Shown here: positions 1-11,596 of the stretch, in pieces
Layout of the letters: each line of letters begins with the position of its first letter
How positions within the stretch are numbered: the stretch's first letter is position 1
Assembly (NCBI GenBank): GCA_016806645.1
Contig: JACSYO010000558.1
Coordinates: forward strand, 65,001 to 129,000
Origin: Ophiodon elongatus
Taxonomy: Eukaryota; Chordata; Actinopteri; Perciformes; Hexagrammidae
Length of the DNA: 64,000 bases
Reading direction: 5' to 3'
Notes under the pieces: generated by a model
The model's input: the letters and a program-made list of their open reading frames with translations, nothing else
Database searches by the model: none
Told to the model about the DNA's origin: nothing
Translations under genes and position numbers: made by a program

Positions 1-923
1 CAAGCCGGTTAAGAAATAAACATGGATTGTGAAAATTGCACAGAATTAGCACGTGCAGCACACCTCTCACGCATCCGTCTTTACAAAACAGGCCAGACTC
101 CCACCGAACTATACTGCAGGTCTCTGCTTGCTTGGATTTGTAATCGGGGACAGTAGAATCTTGCTATACGGGGTGAGAGGGTGTTGATTTCTTAAGATGT
201 TGAAATTACATTTTATTGCTTAATGACAAGAAAGACGGGAAGGGAAAGCGATCGCAACTCTGAATCATATCATAGGGCAGCTAGAGCAGCTCTGATGAGA
301 ATATGAAGACGTCTGACAGACATTATCTCTCCTATAGAGTAGCTACATTCCAGTGTAAATATGCCAGAAATTAGATTAACCTAAACCACCTGAAGGCATT
401 TAGGAGAAAATGCTCTGTCTAAGTCTTCTACCTGAACTGGAATGAACTAGAAATTCTTACATTAAAGTTCCCATATTTGAGTATATACCCGGCACCTCTG
501 AGGAGCACCACTTTGTTCACACTTTAATCAGAAACCATCAATGCTAACTCCATAATAATCTTCATGAAATTACATTTCCCTCTCTTTAAAAATAATTCTA
601 ATTCATAGCTGGTAGAAGCTGCGAAGCCTCAGGGCAGCTAACGCTTTGGTTTGAACCTTTTTTGGAGGTGTGCGCACTGAGAAATGAAAATGTGTGATGT
701 GTCAATCTGCTATGGCTCAGAAGTACAAATTGGGACAAACCACGCTGTTCTTTTATCCACACGAGGCCCATTTCAGAGCCAATCCTTTTGTTACAGGGAA
801 TCTGTTTGGGTCGTAGTGTAAAGACGAGGTTTTAGGAAGTTTGGCGTAGCAATGGAAGCATTAATACTTAAAGTGTTTGTACTAATCCTGGTGGGAGAAT
901 TGCTTCATTGGAATGCTTTTCAG

Positions 924-926
<3 letters not shown>
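1..926. other. Non-coding, mostly unique sequence
   Basis: No ORF above background, no RNA gene and no recognisable mobile element seen. The stretch is AT-rich unique sequence with no tandem repeat until the (TG)n tract that follows. Confidence 0.6.

Positions 927-959
<33 letters not shown>
927..959. repeat. (TG)n microsatellite
   Basis: Uninterrupted TG dinucleotide run of about 16 units, read directly. Confidence 0.97.
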
Positions 960-962
<3 letters not shown>

Positions 963-3192
963 GTGTAACCCGTTTACTGTGGTTGTGTTTTCTGCTACAG
1001 TACAGAATAGAGTTACCTTGATGGGAGTGCTTTACACTAAAAGGATGGGCGCAGACCCTCTATGACTTAATGGTCTAATGGAGAGCTCTGCTTTCTGTGA
1101 CATGAAGGATGTCTTCCTTAAAGAGAGCATCAGCATCAGATAACAGTCTTTCAGAGCCAAAAGTATAAACTGTTGCTTTGCTGTTTCATCAATTTAAAAG
1201 TGGGAGGTAGGTAATGTTCTGGTCCGTAATCAAATTGGCTCGGATGATTCCCAGACAACAGAACGATCCATTTCTTTCCTGATCTATAGTTCATGTTACC
1301 AATAGGACGTGTTTTTTCATTGGAGGTCATCGATGTCTTCCGGCGCTCGATCGCATCTTTCAGTTCATTGTCTTGTTTTGCCGGCCTGCAACTTTTCCTT
1401 TATGGTTCCGTCTGCTCAGATAAATCCACCGCACATTACCTGCTCAACTGCAAACGACAAACAGACTACGTACATTAGCTTTTATTTAGCCTTTCTTTCT
1501 TCCTTACAATGTATTTCGGCAGCTGAACGACATCTGTGAGAGAATTGAATTCTGTGACTCTGCGCCTGTCTTACTCGGTGTGTAACTGATACCATTCAAG
1601 TGCCGCTAAATGTAATGAGCTATTACATATCAATTGGCAATCTAATTTGTTATTGAAAGCCTGGGGACACTTCCCTCTCTAATGAGATGATGGATGGAGA
1701 CTTTTAGCCACTCTGCCGCCAGCAAGCTTTTTTCTTTTTTTTTTTTAGAAGAGGGGGATATAGAGGAGACGTTGAGGCCACTCCCTTATATTTGCTCACT
1801 AATTTTTGCGATTGATACTTGGCAATAGCCAGATTCTCTCCACATCGCCACAACACCTTCAAAAGGCCTGTAGTCATCTCAGCGTAGCTGGCGTTTCATC
1901 TTAGCTGTGAGCTCATTCCGCGGGGCTTTGCGTCAAGCGGCGTGAGAAAATGTCAGAGGAAACAGATTGTGTACCAAACAACAAAAGCTCCTGATCGTCT
2001 TGTGACTGCGGCCTCATCAATAAGTCAGTGTTCCCGATGTACCACATGAACAGTGGTAACGTTCCCCGGAGAAAACTCCGGAGGGAGTCCTCGCGAACGT
2101 GCGTGACTCATCTCGGACTGAACGTCAACGTCTCCAGGGCTACCGCTGGGAGGTAGATGACGTTATTCTGGTCAGGTCAGGTCCTGCTCATTTCATGATC
2201 TCATTAATCAGTTTAGTATTATGACGTATTATATCACCATTATATAACCGGGCTGTGGTGTCACTTGAGCTTACTGTATTTGTTGTTTGTTGAAGCACTA
2301 ACAACTGGGACACTTTGAAGATCCCATGCAATTACTTCAGTCCTCCGGTGGGAAAACAACAAGCTTAAGAGATAATGGTCTGACATTTCTAAAATGCGAG
2401 ACCAAGGCATCTGTACATAAAACAAGCCTCATTATAATTTTTTTGGGCCTTTAAAGATACTAGATCTCTTTATTGGCCCTCAAGATGTTCATGTTTGGTC
2501 CACTGTCTACTTTGGTCCAAGTACAAAAACACGTTTTTAGCTCCATCTTTCAGCATGTGATGAACCGGGCCCCAACAGGGCAGGCTCTCATGTTGTCGTA
2601 TGGACATTGGCCTCCTTTGTGTCCTCTTGCCATACTGTACGCCGGGAAGCACTTCCTGCTTATCCCTGCCGAGGGACCTTATAGAGAGCGTGGCTCTGTA
2701 CAGTAACAGTTCCAGCGCTACATGGTCTCAGCGGATCTGCCGATGCATCACGTGGCTCTCCAACAACAATCCGCTCTGTTGTTTGCTCTTTGTTCCCAGG
2801 GCTCTCTGTCCCACATTCAGAGAAGGGCAGCACAGACGATAGATTGTGCCAGCTGGTGGTCTGACATGTTAATGACTTTAGGCCTGGGTATACATTCCCT
2901 TTCTAAAGAGGCAAAAGTTACAGCAAAAGTACTTTAGATCTCACTGTTGTTACTACATTTTGTATCCAAGGGCAGTTCTGAGGTGGTACATTTATTGCAC
3001 ATGCATGTTATTGCAAATGTCCTCGCTGCTCTCTCTCGTTCCCGTGTGTATGAGGTGAAGTGTTGCCATCAGAGCCGAGTACATCCTGGTGACGATGTCA
3101 CCGCTGTCTCTGTGTGTCTCCATCAGCTCACTGTCTTCCTCAGGGCTGTATAATGATCAGGTCTCTGTCATATAGGCCATATTGTCCTGCGC
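960..3192. other. Non-coding, no gene recognised
   Basis: Only short background ORFs in several frames (longest about 80 codons), with no recognisable protein family. A small T-run lies near 1,735. Nothing else supported. Confidence 0.55.
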
Positions 3193-3221
3193 GGGGCGCG
3201 GGGGTGGGGGTGGGGAGGGGG
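3193..3221 (+). other. G-quadruplex-forming tract
   Basis: Five runs of four or five guanines separated by loops of one to three bases. This matches the classical G3+N1-7 quadruplex pattern on the + strand. It lies about 35 kb from the only promoter in the window, so its role is unknown. Confidence 0.7.
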
Positions 3222-5117
3222 TCCTTGTTAACATTTTCACGAATCTTTGGTTTTCCAGTTGATCATGATTTAGGATTCCTGTCGCGTGCATGTCTGTTTT
3301 TGCATAATACCTACTGTGTGACACGGCGTGATCAGCTCATAAACTCTGCATCTTAAATGCTACACTAATGAGTAATAACAGCGGCTCCCGTGTGCTGTTT
3401 AGGCTTTGTGACTCCAGGGTAATCAACTGATTTATTGTACATGTATTGCACAATGTCACGGCGATACTCTTGGGAGCCAAATGTTTTCCATGGTTCCCGT
3501 TTTGCTGATAGACGTGGATTTTCGAAAGCGGTGTATTCATTAGATCTCATTGAAATACAGCAGGTGTTTTGAGATGAACATGAACGGCTGCTAACTTCAG
3601 AGGGACCTCAGGTAGAGCTAATTGGAGGGAGGCCTTATCCACCCGTGCAAACATTGTTCCAAGCCGATCATCATGGAGAAGAATGTGCCGAATGACAACC
3701 AGGCACCTTGTCTGCTACATTTGCAGGCGGGTTAAAGATTTGTGTGTAAGGAAAGAAAGAACTTCAAGCAGCAGTAAAGGTATCGGGTACCTCATCAATA
3801 TGTAACAATAAAATTAACACATGAAGGTTTTTATGCGCAGTTTCAAAATATACAAAGCTTGTCTTAAACTTTAGAAAAGGGAAAGACTGACTAACTGCCG
3901 TGGCAGAAACCTGCATCATGCTTCTCACGAGATGATTCTGGTTCCTCGCTGCGAAGCGAAAAGTGAAAATGAAATTTGTGGGAGGCGATCTTTCTGTCGT
4001 TGAAAGATTAAGTGAAGCAGGAGAAACTATAATTCAAAATGTCAAAGTGTTCCTTGAACCATCCTCCAGGTTTATGTAGCATCCCTAAAATGACTTCTGC
4101 AGCTGAGAATTCTTTATGGCCATTTTGTGTTTGGCGTCAGAGTGCCATGTCTTCCTCCTTCTATCTTCCACGTCCCTTTCAGGACACATCTGTAAGTGGT
4201 ATTGCTGCCACATGTTTCACAGTCAACGTTGAAGCAATGGTCCAAGTAAAAAAAATTGTCTGGAGTTTTCAACCGAGTTTTTATTTACAGCAAAATACTA
4301 CACTGTGGTATTTTGATATGTTACAACACTGAATACAAATAAGGAGAAACCACATCTTGGGTTGTGTGTGTATACTCATACACTTCCAGTGCTACATAAA
4401 TCAATACACAGAATACCTCAATTAGAATTACATTTGACATGGTTAGAACATGTATTTATGTCACTTCACATTACTTCACATAATTGCCTTTATTGTTACA
4501 TAATTGTCACCCCAATGGAAACTCATTTTGCACCAGTCGTTGAAATAAAACAAAAGACAAGCAAGCAGAACATACAAAATTCATGAGGACGTTAAATGCG
4601 TGTACAAAATGAAGAACCAGAGACCAAAGACAGGAGCGAAAGCTGCAGCTGTTGGACTGTTTTGAATGCTTTTTTTGGGGATTAGCTCCGTTATACCTTT
4701 TCATTCCTCTGCACCTCCACCTCTCATTTCATTAATTCTTTTCATCTTTCTCTCTCATTTTTTTTTTCATTTCTCACTGCTGTATGTTTACATTTTAGCT
4801 GTTAACCTCATATCTATAATATAGTGACTCACAATGAGTGGGGATGTGGGGGTGAAGGGATCTTCAGCAGGATCATTACCCATTCCTCTGTTTGTCCCTT
4901 GATCCTTCAAACCGACCCGACTTTCTTTATTTCCACCCCCTTTCCTTGGCTCCTTCCCTTCACTCTTAAGTGCTCTTCTGAATCTAGGTGCTCTGACAAT
5001 TGACAGTTCTTCACCCTAATCCTCAGACCTGTTGTCATGGAAATTGGGCTCTCCAAACTGCACTATTCACGTGAAACATGAATGATGAATTTGAGTTTTT
5101 GTGTGTGTCACACTGCA
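3222..5117. other. Non-coding, no gene recognised
   Basis: Background ORFs only. No RNA gene, long tandem repeat or recognisable transposon remnant seen. Confidence 0.5.
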
Positions 5118-5147
5118 TGTGTGTGTGCGTGTGCGTGCGTGTGTGTG
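5118..5147. repeat. Interrupted (TG/CG)n tract
   Basis: Short alternating purine-pyrimidine run mixing TG and CG units. Confidence 0.8.
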
Positions 5148-6229
5148 AGGGGGCCAACGGGCGGATTTCAGCAGTTAATCACTCTTTCTGTCATTTCCCT
5201 CAAAAGAGGGAAAAAAGGAAGAAGAAAAAAACGTGTTGAATGGAGACAGGAAGGTAGGAAATCTGCCCAGTGGTTAATTTCTCAATGCAGGATTGCATTC
5301 AATGCAATCGCTGACAGGGCTAGTGAGTTTGCCTAATTGCTTTGGGCTAAACACTGCTCAATCCAAAGAGAAAAACTAGGCTATAGGCGCTTAGCCATCT
5401 CAAAATAGATGGAGCTGAATGCCTTAGTCTCTTTGGTACAGATGCAAATTGGCCAGTTTTAATAACGCTGCTAGGACTGAAATATGGAGAGTGTGGAGAG
5501 ATAAGGAGCAACTCTACTGATTTTGTCTTTTTTAAACTCTCCACACGACACTCATCACTCAGTAGTTTGTGTGGTAGGGCCAGGTTTGTGTAATGGTAGT
5601 ACTTCTATTCCATTTATTTATTTTGTATGTAATTGTATTTACGTCGTATCGGTTTTTGTGCTTGGCAACATTTTTCTTGAATTCCATTGGGTGCAATTAC
5701 AGAAACACGAAAAAGTTCTCTCCTGATTATAAGTCTTATCAACTCACAGGACTTAGTTTATGTTAGGAAAGTAGAAGACAAAAGCAAAGGGAAGCATGAG
5801 ACATGGCATGTTTACTTTGATAATATTTAACTAATAGTATCTTTTTCACTATCCCTATCTAATGTGCTTTTAATTGCTGAAATGACAACAAATCCTGGGT
5901 CCTTTGCCCATATGCAAACCATCCACCCTAAACAACTCCTCAGGACCTGTGCAGGGTAAACAACAGGGCACTTCCTGCACTAGAAAAGACAATTAGGTCA
6001 TTTGTATTAGACATCTCATTCATCTTATCTCAAGTATTGGAAGAAGATCAACGAGCTAGTTTTTCTCACTAACTTTCAGGTTACTTGAGCCAAACTACTT
6101 ACCTACTCAGACAGACAGTCATCAGACACCTGGTTTATAACAGTATACTACAAAAACCCAATCACTAAACAGAGCTGATTAGAAATAAAGTGAGACCGAG
6201 AGAAAGATGGATAACCAAATATGCTTCTT
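5148..6229. other. Non-coding unique AT-rich sequence
   Basis: Nothing gene-like or repetitive recognised beyond background ORFs. Confidence 0.5.
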
Positions 6230-6357
6230 TGGGTTTATTAATATGTCTTTGTCTTCATTTTGCTGTTGATTAACAGTGGATGGATTACGTCATAATGGAG
6301 TACATTATGGTGCACACTCTTCACTGTTAATCAAGCGCTGAGTGGTTCAATAGGTCC

Positions 6358-6371
6358 GTTGCCATAGAAAC
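6358..6371 (+). promoter_or_regulatory. RFX X-box-like motif
   Basis: GTTGCCATAGAAAC matches 13 of 14 positions of the RFX consensus GTHRCCNNRGYAAC; the one departure is A instead of Y in the right half-site. Confidence 0.45.
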
Positions 6372-6450
6372 CAAAAATGAATAGTGGACTAAATCAGTTG
6401 ATTGGACAAGCAGTTGTTCAAGTCATTAATGGAGAACTAATGGGGCACTT

Positions 6451-6466
6451 TGTCTTAATTAAGACA
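6451..6466. promoter_or_regulatory. 16-bp perfect palindrome
   Basis: TGTCTTAATTAAGACA is its own reverse complement. Its centre is a double TAAT homeodomain core. Binding is inferred from motif only. Confidence 0.5.
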
Positions 6467-6610
6467 GAAATCAGTGCGCTTATTTGAGTGTGTGTTATTT
6501 TTCAATAATCATCAGGCTGCATTAGAACTGTCTTTTAGATTCAGTCGGACATACTGTCTCCCCTAATCGCTCTGCGATCTACAGTACCTTTTTCTCAGTG
6601 AACACAAATT

Positions 6611-6624
6611 GACCCATCTAGTGG
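6611..6624 (-). promoter_or_regulatory. CTCF-like half-quality site
   Basis: Read on the minus strand the sequence begins CCACTAGATGG and fits 12 of 14 positions of the CTCF core consensus CCASYAGRKGGCRS. The final C of GGC is missing, so this is weak. Confidence 0.25.
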
Positions 6625-8781
6625 CACTCACTATGGAAACTATATATTATTACTATAGTATTATACATGAACCACGGTGTAAATCCAGTATAAGTCCAAA
6701 CAGCTACACCTTTTCACCTTTGCCCAAAAGGATTCCCCTTTTCCCCTCCAGCCATGCTATCTCCTGTGAACTTTGTCCTTCCTGATGCAGAGTGACGCAG
6801 CAGCGTATCACTAATCCTGTCATATGATGTTGTTTTTTTATGTGTGCGGCCTTTCATTTCCATCATGTGGAGACAGATAGTTCAAACGACCTTCCAACAA
6901 ACCCGGCCTTCTTCTTGGCCTAACTCAAACTATGAATACTTGCTTTTGTCAGATGAAAAGAGATCATATGATATGTGTTTGAGGCAGAATATTACTTTGT
7001 TTTGCCAGTTCATGCAACTTTCTGTACATGTGCAACTTAAAAAAATATCTTGTCCGTCCTGTTTCCTGTCCATTGATCCATTGATCAACCCCTCCTCATT
7101 ATGACTGGCTGCGTCCTGTTTGAAGCACGTCAGTCATTTCCTGAACCAAATATTGAAGCAAGTCTGTTGATATGACAAAAAACAGAATTTTTGACAGAAT
7201 TACTTTCCATTTTTGACTATTTGAAATACTTGAGCATCTCACCAACAGCAACCTGATAAAGTCATGGAGAGACAGATAGCTGCTTCAAAATGTAATTCCA
7301 GTAAGAAGTTCTAATCAGTGATGTGATGCTCTGGATAATTTCAGAGTCACATTCGTTTTATCAGCCATGTATTATCAATGAGCGAGGATCTGTGGATTTG
7401 TGAAACATTCACATATTCCAGCAAAAGTTACACTTCTTATTCGTGTCTGCTCACAGTATAGATTTTTTGTTTTAATGTTGTTGGTTTCCTTTGCCTCCTG
7501 AGTAAAGAGAACATGAGGTCAAATGGATCATTTCATCTAATGCACATCTATGACTACAGCTCAAGTGACTGATTATTATGTGATATTTTATTCATTTGTT
7601 CCTCAAAATGTATTCTTATGCAACAAACATGTCTGATTGATTTAGCCTAAGACATAATTTCTGCTTTAGACTGGACTAGCTATCATGTGCCACTGGTCTC
7701 ATGTGTCATTCATGTCTGCTTGCTAGTCACATTTGTACGATCTTGCATTTGTACCTTCCACATTCTGTCCTATTTTAAAATCCAGATTAATTATTTTTTA
7801 TCCATGGAATTACCCTCCAAAACATGGCAGTGTATGTGAAATGAGAACACCTTGCGCTGATGTTTAGCCACATAATTGAGTCCTTTTAACCTGTTTGGTT
7901 GCACTTCAAGGCAAAAAATGAAACCATCAATGCAAAATAGCCTATTTGATATAGGTACCTGTATTCCTTGACTAGATGTATTTCAGGTTGACCTCGGCCT
8001 GCTGTCGATTTTGAGATTTCCCACACTAATTGTTATGTCTAGGATTGGTATCAGGGAAGCAAGCAAAGATAATTAACTCAACTTCCCCCTTACCTTTTGT
8101 CAACAAACAGGAAGAAGGTCATGGAGAGGTCTCCTCTGGCCATACCTGCTTCCTGTCTCTGCTTAGCAACGAGGAAAGTGTTTCTAGGGGCTGTCAAAGG
8201 GGTCAACAACCAACTGTTTGTCGTGTCACACAACTATGGACTGTACATTTGCAAAAGAGAGTCACTTTGTTGAAAATTGAAGGTATTATGAGGACTTTTG
8301 TGGAAAAACGTGGTCTCATCTTACTGCAGCAGGGTCTGACCGCCCCGCTCAGTCCTGGTAGTAAGAATAACTTAAAGATTGTCAGGGTGCAATCGGAATA
8401 AGAGCCAGTGTGCTGTCACATGATGTAAATATGAAAGTGACAAGAATTTAAATTATTCGTGTCACTGACAAATGTAGACTCTGGTTGCCTTTTAAAATGA
8501 ATGGCGATAATAAGTACAGACATTTCTGTTATTTTTACTTCAAAAATTTGTTGGATAGTTAAAATGAGTACATGCTGTTTGTTCAGTAAGGAGATTTTAT
8601 TATGTAATTTTCATGCATAAATTGGTGCCTTCTCTCTGGATGAAAATCATGTGATTGCACATGACAGAATGCACCAAATTGCACCATAAAAAATTTATAA
8701 AAATGATCTCTTTAGTGACTTGATGCTTCTGGCACTCAGACATAAATATAAAAAGTTCAGTGAAAGTTGTTTTTCGCCAGC
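6625..8781. other. Non-coding, no gene recognised
   Basis: Contains an uninterrupted 123-codon frame (8,030-8,401, +) with no recognisable domain, no clear splice context and no homology I can name. No tandem repeats. I treat the whole stretch as non-coding. Confidence 0.45.
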
Positions 8782-8838
8782 ACCCATGTGCAACACCGGG
8801 CCCTACGTAGTACATAGGGCCCGGTGTTGCACATGGGT
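8782..8838. repeat. Perfect 24-bp inverted repeat (hairpin)
   Basis: The arms 8,782-8,805 and 8,815-8,838 are exact reverse complements, separated by 9 nt. A GGGCCC core makes the stem GC-rich inside an AT-rich neighbourhood. Beyond the right arm is a short direct repeat of a tacatagtatg unit (8,838-8,860). It could be a foldback relic or an encoded RNA hairpin; nothing identifies which. Confidence 0.85.
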
Positions 8839-8860
8839 ACATAGTATGTACATAGTATGT

Positions 8861-9692
8861 ACTAAGGCAGAGTCCTCGCCACAGCGGGCCTCTGCTGAGT
8901 GTCGTCCCCTCTCTCTCCCATTTAACTGTCTATCTTCAGATTTCCGAAAGTAAAGGCAAGAAAGTCCAAATATGAATCATAAAAAAAGAAAGAAATCGTG
9001 CTGCACATTGATAAGGAATAGACGCCAGTGAGACTTCATTTGGTGATTTTGAGCTCTAGATAGCAAAACCTAAATTTGGTTGTTAAGTCAGAGTTCAACC
9101 ACATTTTACCCATTGATTGATTACGTAAGATCATTTTGTATCTCCGCTATAATTTCCCCCGAGACCTGACTGAACTGATGACATCATCTGTGAGGAAAAA
9201 CGCCAGGCTAAATGTCGTCATTTGAGAAACCAAATCGTGAAGATTTAGAACAGCGGTCATATTTTAAACATCAGGTTATTGCAGTGACTGCTGTAGTTTT
9301 AACGGATGTTAAAATGCGGTGTGACCACTTACGAAGATGGAATGCAAGGCGTCCTACAGCCACATCTGTGATGTCACGGAACAAGCTGATACAGAATATC
9401 AAATCCAATCTTCCCGCTGATTGTCTTGTTATGCGAGTCATATAGAGGCATCGGTATTAAATTGAGACTCACATGCGCCGAGGAAGTGTACAAAACTGTA
9501 TTTATGTTGCTTCCTGTTGCATGTGCCAATAGAGTGTATGTGCATGTGTGTTTTGAGTGTATACAGACATTTGACAGCCCTCTCTGCATATTATCTCATC
9601 CTCTCTCCACAGGCCGCCAACATTCAATGCAATAATTAGCAATCAGTCTCACTCCGGTGAATCCATTTACTGACCTGGTACACGCACAATGT
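8861..9692. other. Non-coding, no gene recognised
   Basis: Background ORFs only; unique sequence. Confidence 0.5.
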
Positions 9693-9696
9693 CACA

Positions 9697-9748
<52 letters not shown>
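9693..9748. repeat. (CA)n microsatellite
   Basis: Near-perfect CA run with one CATA interruption near its left end. It faces a (TG)n tract 57 bp to the right, so the two form an inverted pair. Confidence 0.97.
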
Positions 9749-9749
<1 letters not shown>

Positions 9750-9802
9750 CGGGCTGCATAATGGAGAGACACCCTAAAATGATGGTTTCTTATCTACTTG
9801 AG

Positions 9803-9804
<2 letters not shown>

Positions 9805-9850
<46 letters not shown>

Positions 9851-9857
9851 CGTGCGT
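9805..9857. repeat. (TG)n microsatellite
   Basis: TG run ending in CGTG units; inverted partner of the CA tract to its left. Confidence 0.97.
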
Positions 9858-10827
9858 CTAGAGAATGTCCTTATCTGCTGTGAAGAGTCCTTGTAGGTTC
9901 CAGCTTTGGGACAATAAAGAACAACAACACTCTGGTAGTCGTTCTCCCTTCTGACAAAAGCACAGTGGAAACACAAAATAATGGCACAGAGGAGAGACTC
10001 ATCACACTGAGATGAGATTACCTTAGCAGAACTGGAGATAAATAAAAAAGGCAGGCGGTATAAAGTGGGACAGGCATAAGACGGAGAGTGAAACAAGGTT
10101 AAGCCAGAAAAACATATGAAAATAAAGCAGGATAATAGAGAAGCGGGAGCACGCACACATTGGCACAACCTGCTAAAAAACAGAAAACGGATGAGGCACT
10201 TTATGTAATGAGCTTTCCATGCATGTTCATTTCTATTATAATCAGCTTTTCCTCTCATTTGGGCGCATGAAAAATAAAAAGCACCACAGCTATTAAAGTG
10301 CTACAAACAATCAAAGTCACACGGCCTCTTTGAGCGCAATAAATGCAATAATACGACCTAGGTATTTTCTTTTCCTTTTCTCTGAGCCAGATCAGCATGT
10401 AAAAGGGAAATGTCTCCTGACAAGTGAGCTTTCCAGGCTCCGACTGCAGATAGTGAGTAACTCTCGAGTCCAGAGTGCAGTGGGGAGGGAGTGCATCCCT
10501 GCAGAGGGCAGAGAGAAAACACTCTAGGTGGTCACGAGAAAAAACACTTGGACTGTGAGTTTGGTAGCTTAGTAGTAGAAAACACTGACTATGTTTACGT
10601 GCACAAAATATTCTGTTTTTTTGTAGTTATTCTGAAAAAGGATGCATGAACTGGTTGATATGCATCCAAATCGATAAAACACAGTGTGGTTTGCAACATG
10701 TTTATAAGGGTTAACTATGAAAAATCACTGGGATTGTAGTTTAAATGAAGTATTTCAGTGTTTGTTGGCAGACTTTTTCCTCACTCAAGAAGTCAGTGAT
10801 GGGCTCACATCACCAGCATCTCTTTTT
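9858..10827. other. Non-coding, no gene recognised
   Basis: A 154-codon minus-strand frame at 9,794-10,258 starts in unique sequence but ends in a His-Thr run produced by the microsatellite. It has no recognisable domain and is not annotated. Confidence 0.5.
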
Positions 10828-10983
10828 AGCCACGCTGGCATCGTGGCTCAAGAGTTGACAATATCTGTTGCCGGTTGTCAGTTGGTCCACCACTTTGGTC
10901 CAGACGGAAATAACTGAACAAATATTTTAACTTCAAGATTGCGATGAAGTTTTCTACGATCTCACAGAGCTGCTAGCGTGGCA
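10828..10983 (+). mobile_element. Diverged MITE-like dispersed repeat
   Basis: About 156 bp with imperfect inverted ends: an AGCCACGCTGGC-type left end and a GCTAGCGTGGC-type right end. Its middle, running from GTTGGTCCACCACTTTGGTCC into AAATA-ACTGAACAAATATT, resembles a dispersed repeat I recall as common in percomorph fish. A second copy lies in the opposite orientation at 27,071-27,182. Class and name cannot be confirmed here. Confidence 0.5.
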
Positions 10984-11255
10984 AAAGACTCTTATTGAAA
11001 CCTGCTTTGAGAAATGAAATGGTCGTACCTCTGAAACAAGCAAACTTGTATCTATAGCCTTCCCTTTATTAAATTTGAACAATCACTGTAGCCTCTCCTG
11101 CTGTGAAATATTCACCCAGCAGGTTTAATCAGCTTCACTCGTCATCAGCAGTGAAAGACTTAAGTCTCAGCTTCTGCAGCCGCCCGCTGTCTGAGTTGAA
11201 TAAGTCAAAAAGAAAGAGGCACAGAAAACGAGAGGGCGGACGAGAGAGCACCTGA

Positions 11256-11300
11256 TGAGAGAGAGAGGGAGAGAGAGAGAGAGAGCGAGAGAGGGAGAGA
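11256..11300. repeat. (GA)n microsatellite
   Basis: Purine GA run with GGGA and GCGA interruptions. Confidence 0.9.
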
Positions 11301-11443
11301 GTCAAAAGAATAAAAAAAACAGACAAGGAAAGGTCCTCTGGTGCCTTTGTCTTATTGGCCAAGGGCCCGCCGGGCGCCGGCGGCAACCGATGACATCACT
11401 GTATGAAACCCGACGGGGGAGGGCGAGGTCTCTGCTGCCTCTT

Positions 11444-11457
11444 GTCACCCTGGCAAC
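11444..11457 (+). promoter_or_regulatory. RFX X-box motif (full consensus match)
   Basis: GTCACCCTGGCAAC satisfies every position of GTHRCCNNRGYAAC, the RFX-family binding consensus. It lies directly beside a long TG tract. Occupancy is inference. Confidence 0.5.
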
Positions 11458-11467
11458 AGGTCCACTT

Positions 11468-11469
11468 GT

Positions 11470-11518
<49 letters not shown>

Positions 11519-11545
11519 CGTGCGTGCGTGTGTGTGTGTGTGTGT

Positions 11546-11594
<49 letters not shown>
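11468..11594. repeat. Long (TG)n microsatellite
   Basis: About 127 bp of TG units with an internal (CGTG)n block and one TATG interruption. Confidence 0.98.

Positions 11595-11596
<2 letters not shown>

Larger units (their letters stand above)
6230..6500. promoter_or_regulatory. Candidate enhancer-like element (homeodomain palindromes plus X-box)
   Basis: Within 270 bp there is a 13-bp inverted repeat containing TTAATCA (6,266-6,278 against 6,322-6,334), an X-box-like sequence (6,358-6,371), several TAAT cores, and a 16-bp perfect palindrome centred on TTAATTAA (6,451-6,466). Such clustering of homeodomain and RFX sites is typical of vertebrate developmental enhancers. That this is an enhancer is inference; conservation cannot be tested here. 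Confidence 0.3.

Noticed and set aside
8030..8401. 123-codon + strand ORF in unique sequence
   Set aside because: No recognisable domain, no promoter or splice context; this length is expected by chance in 64 kb.
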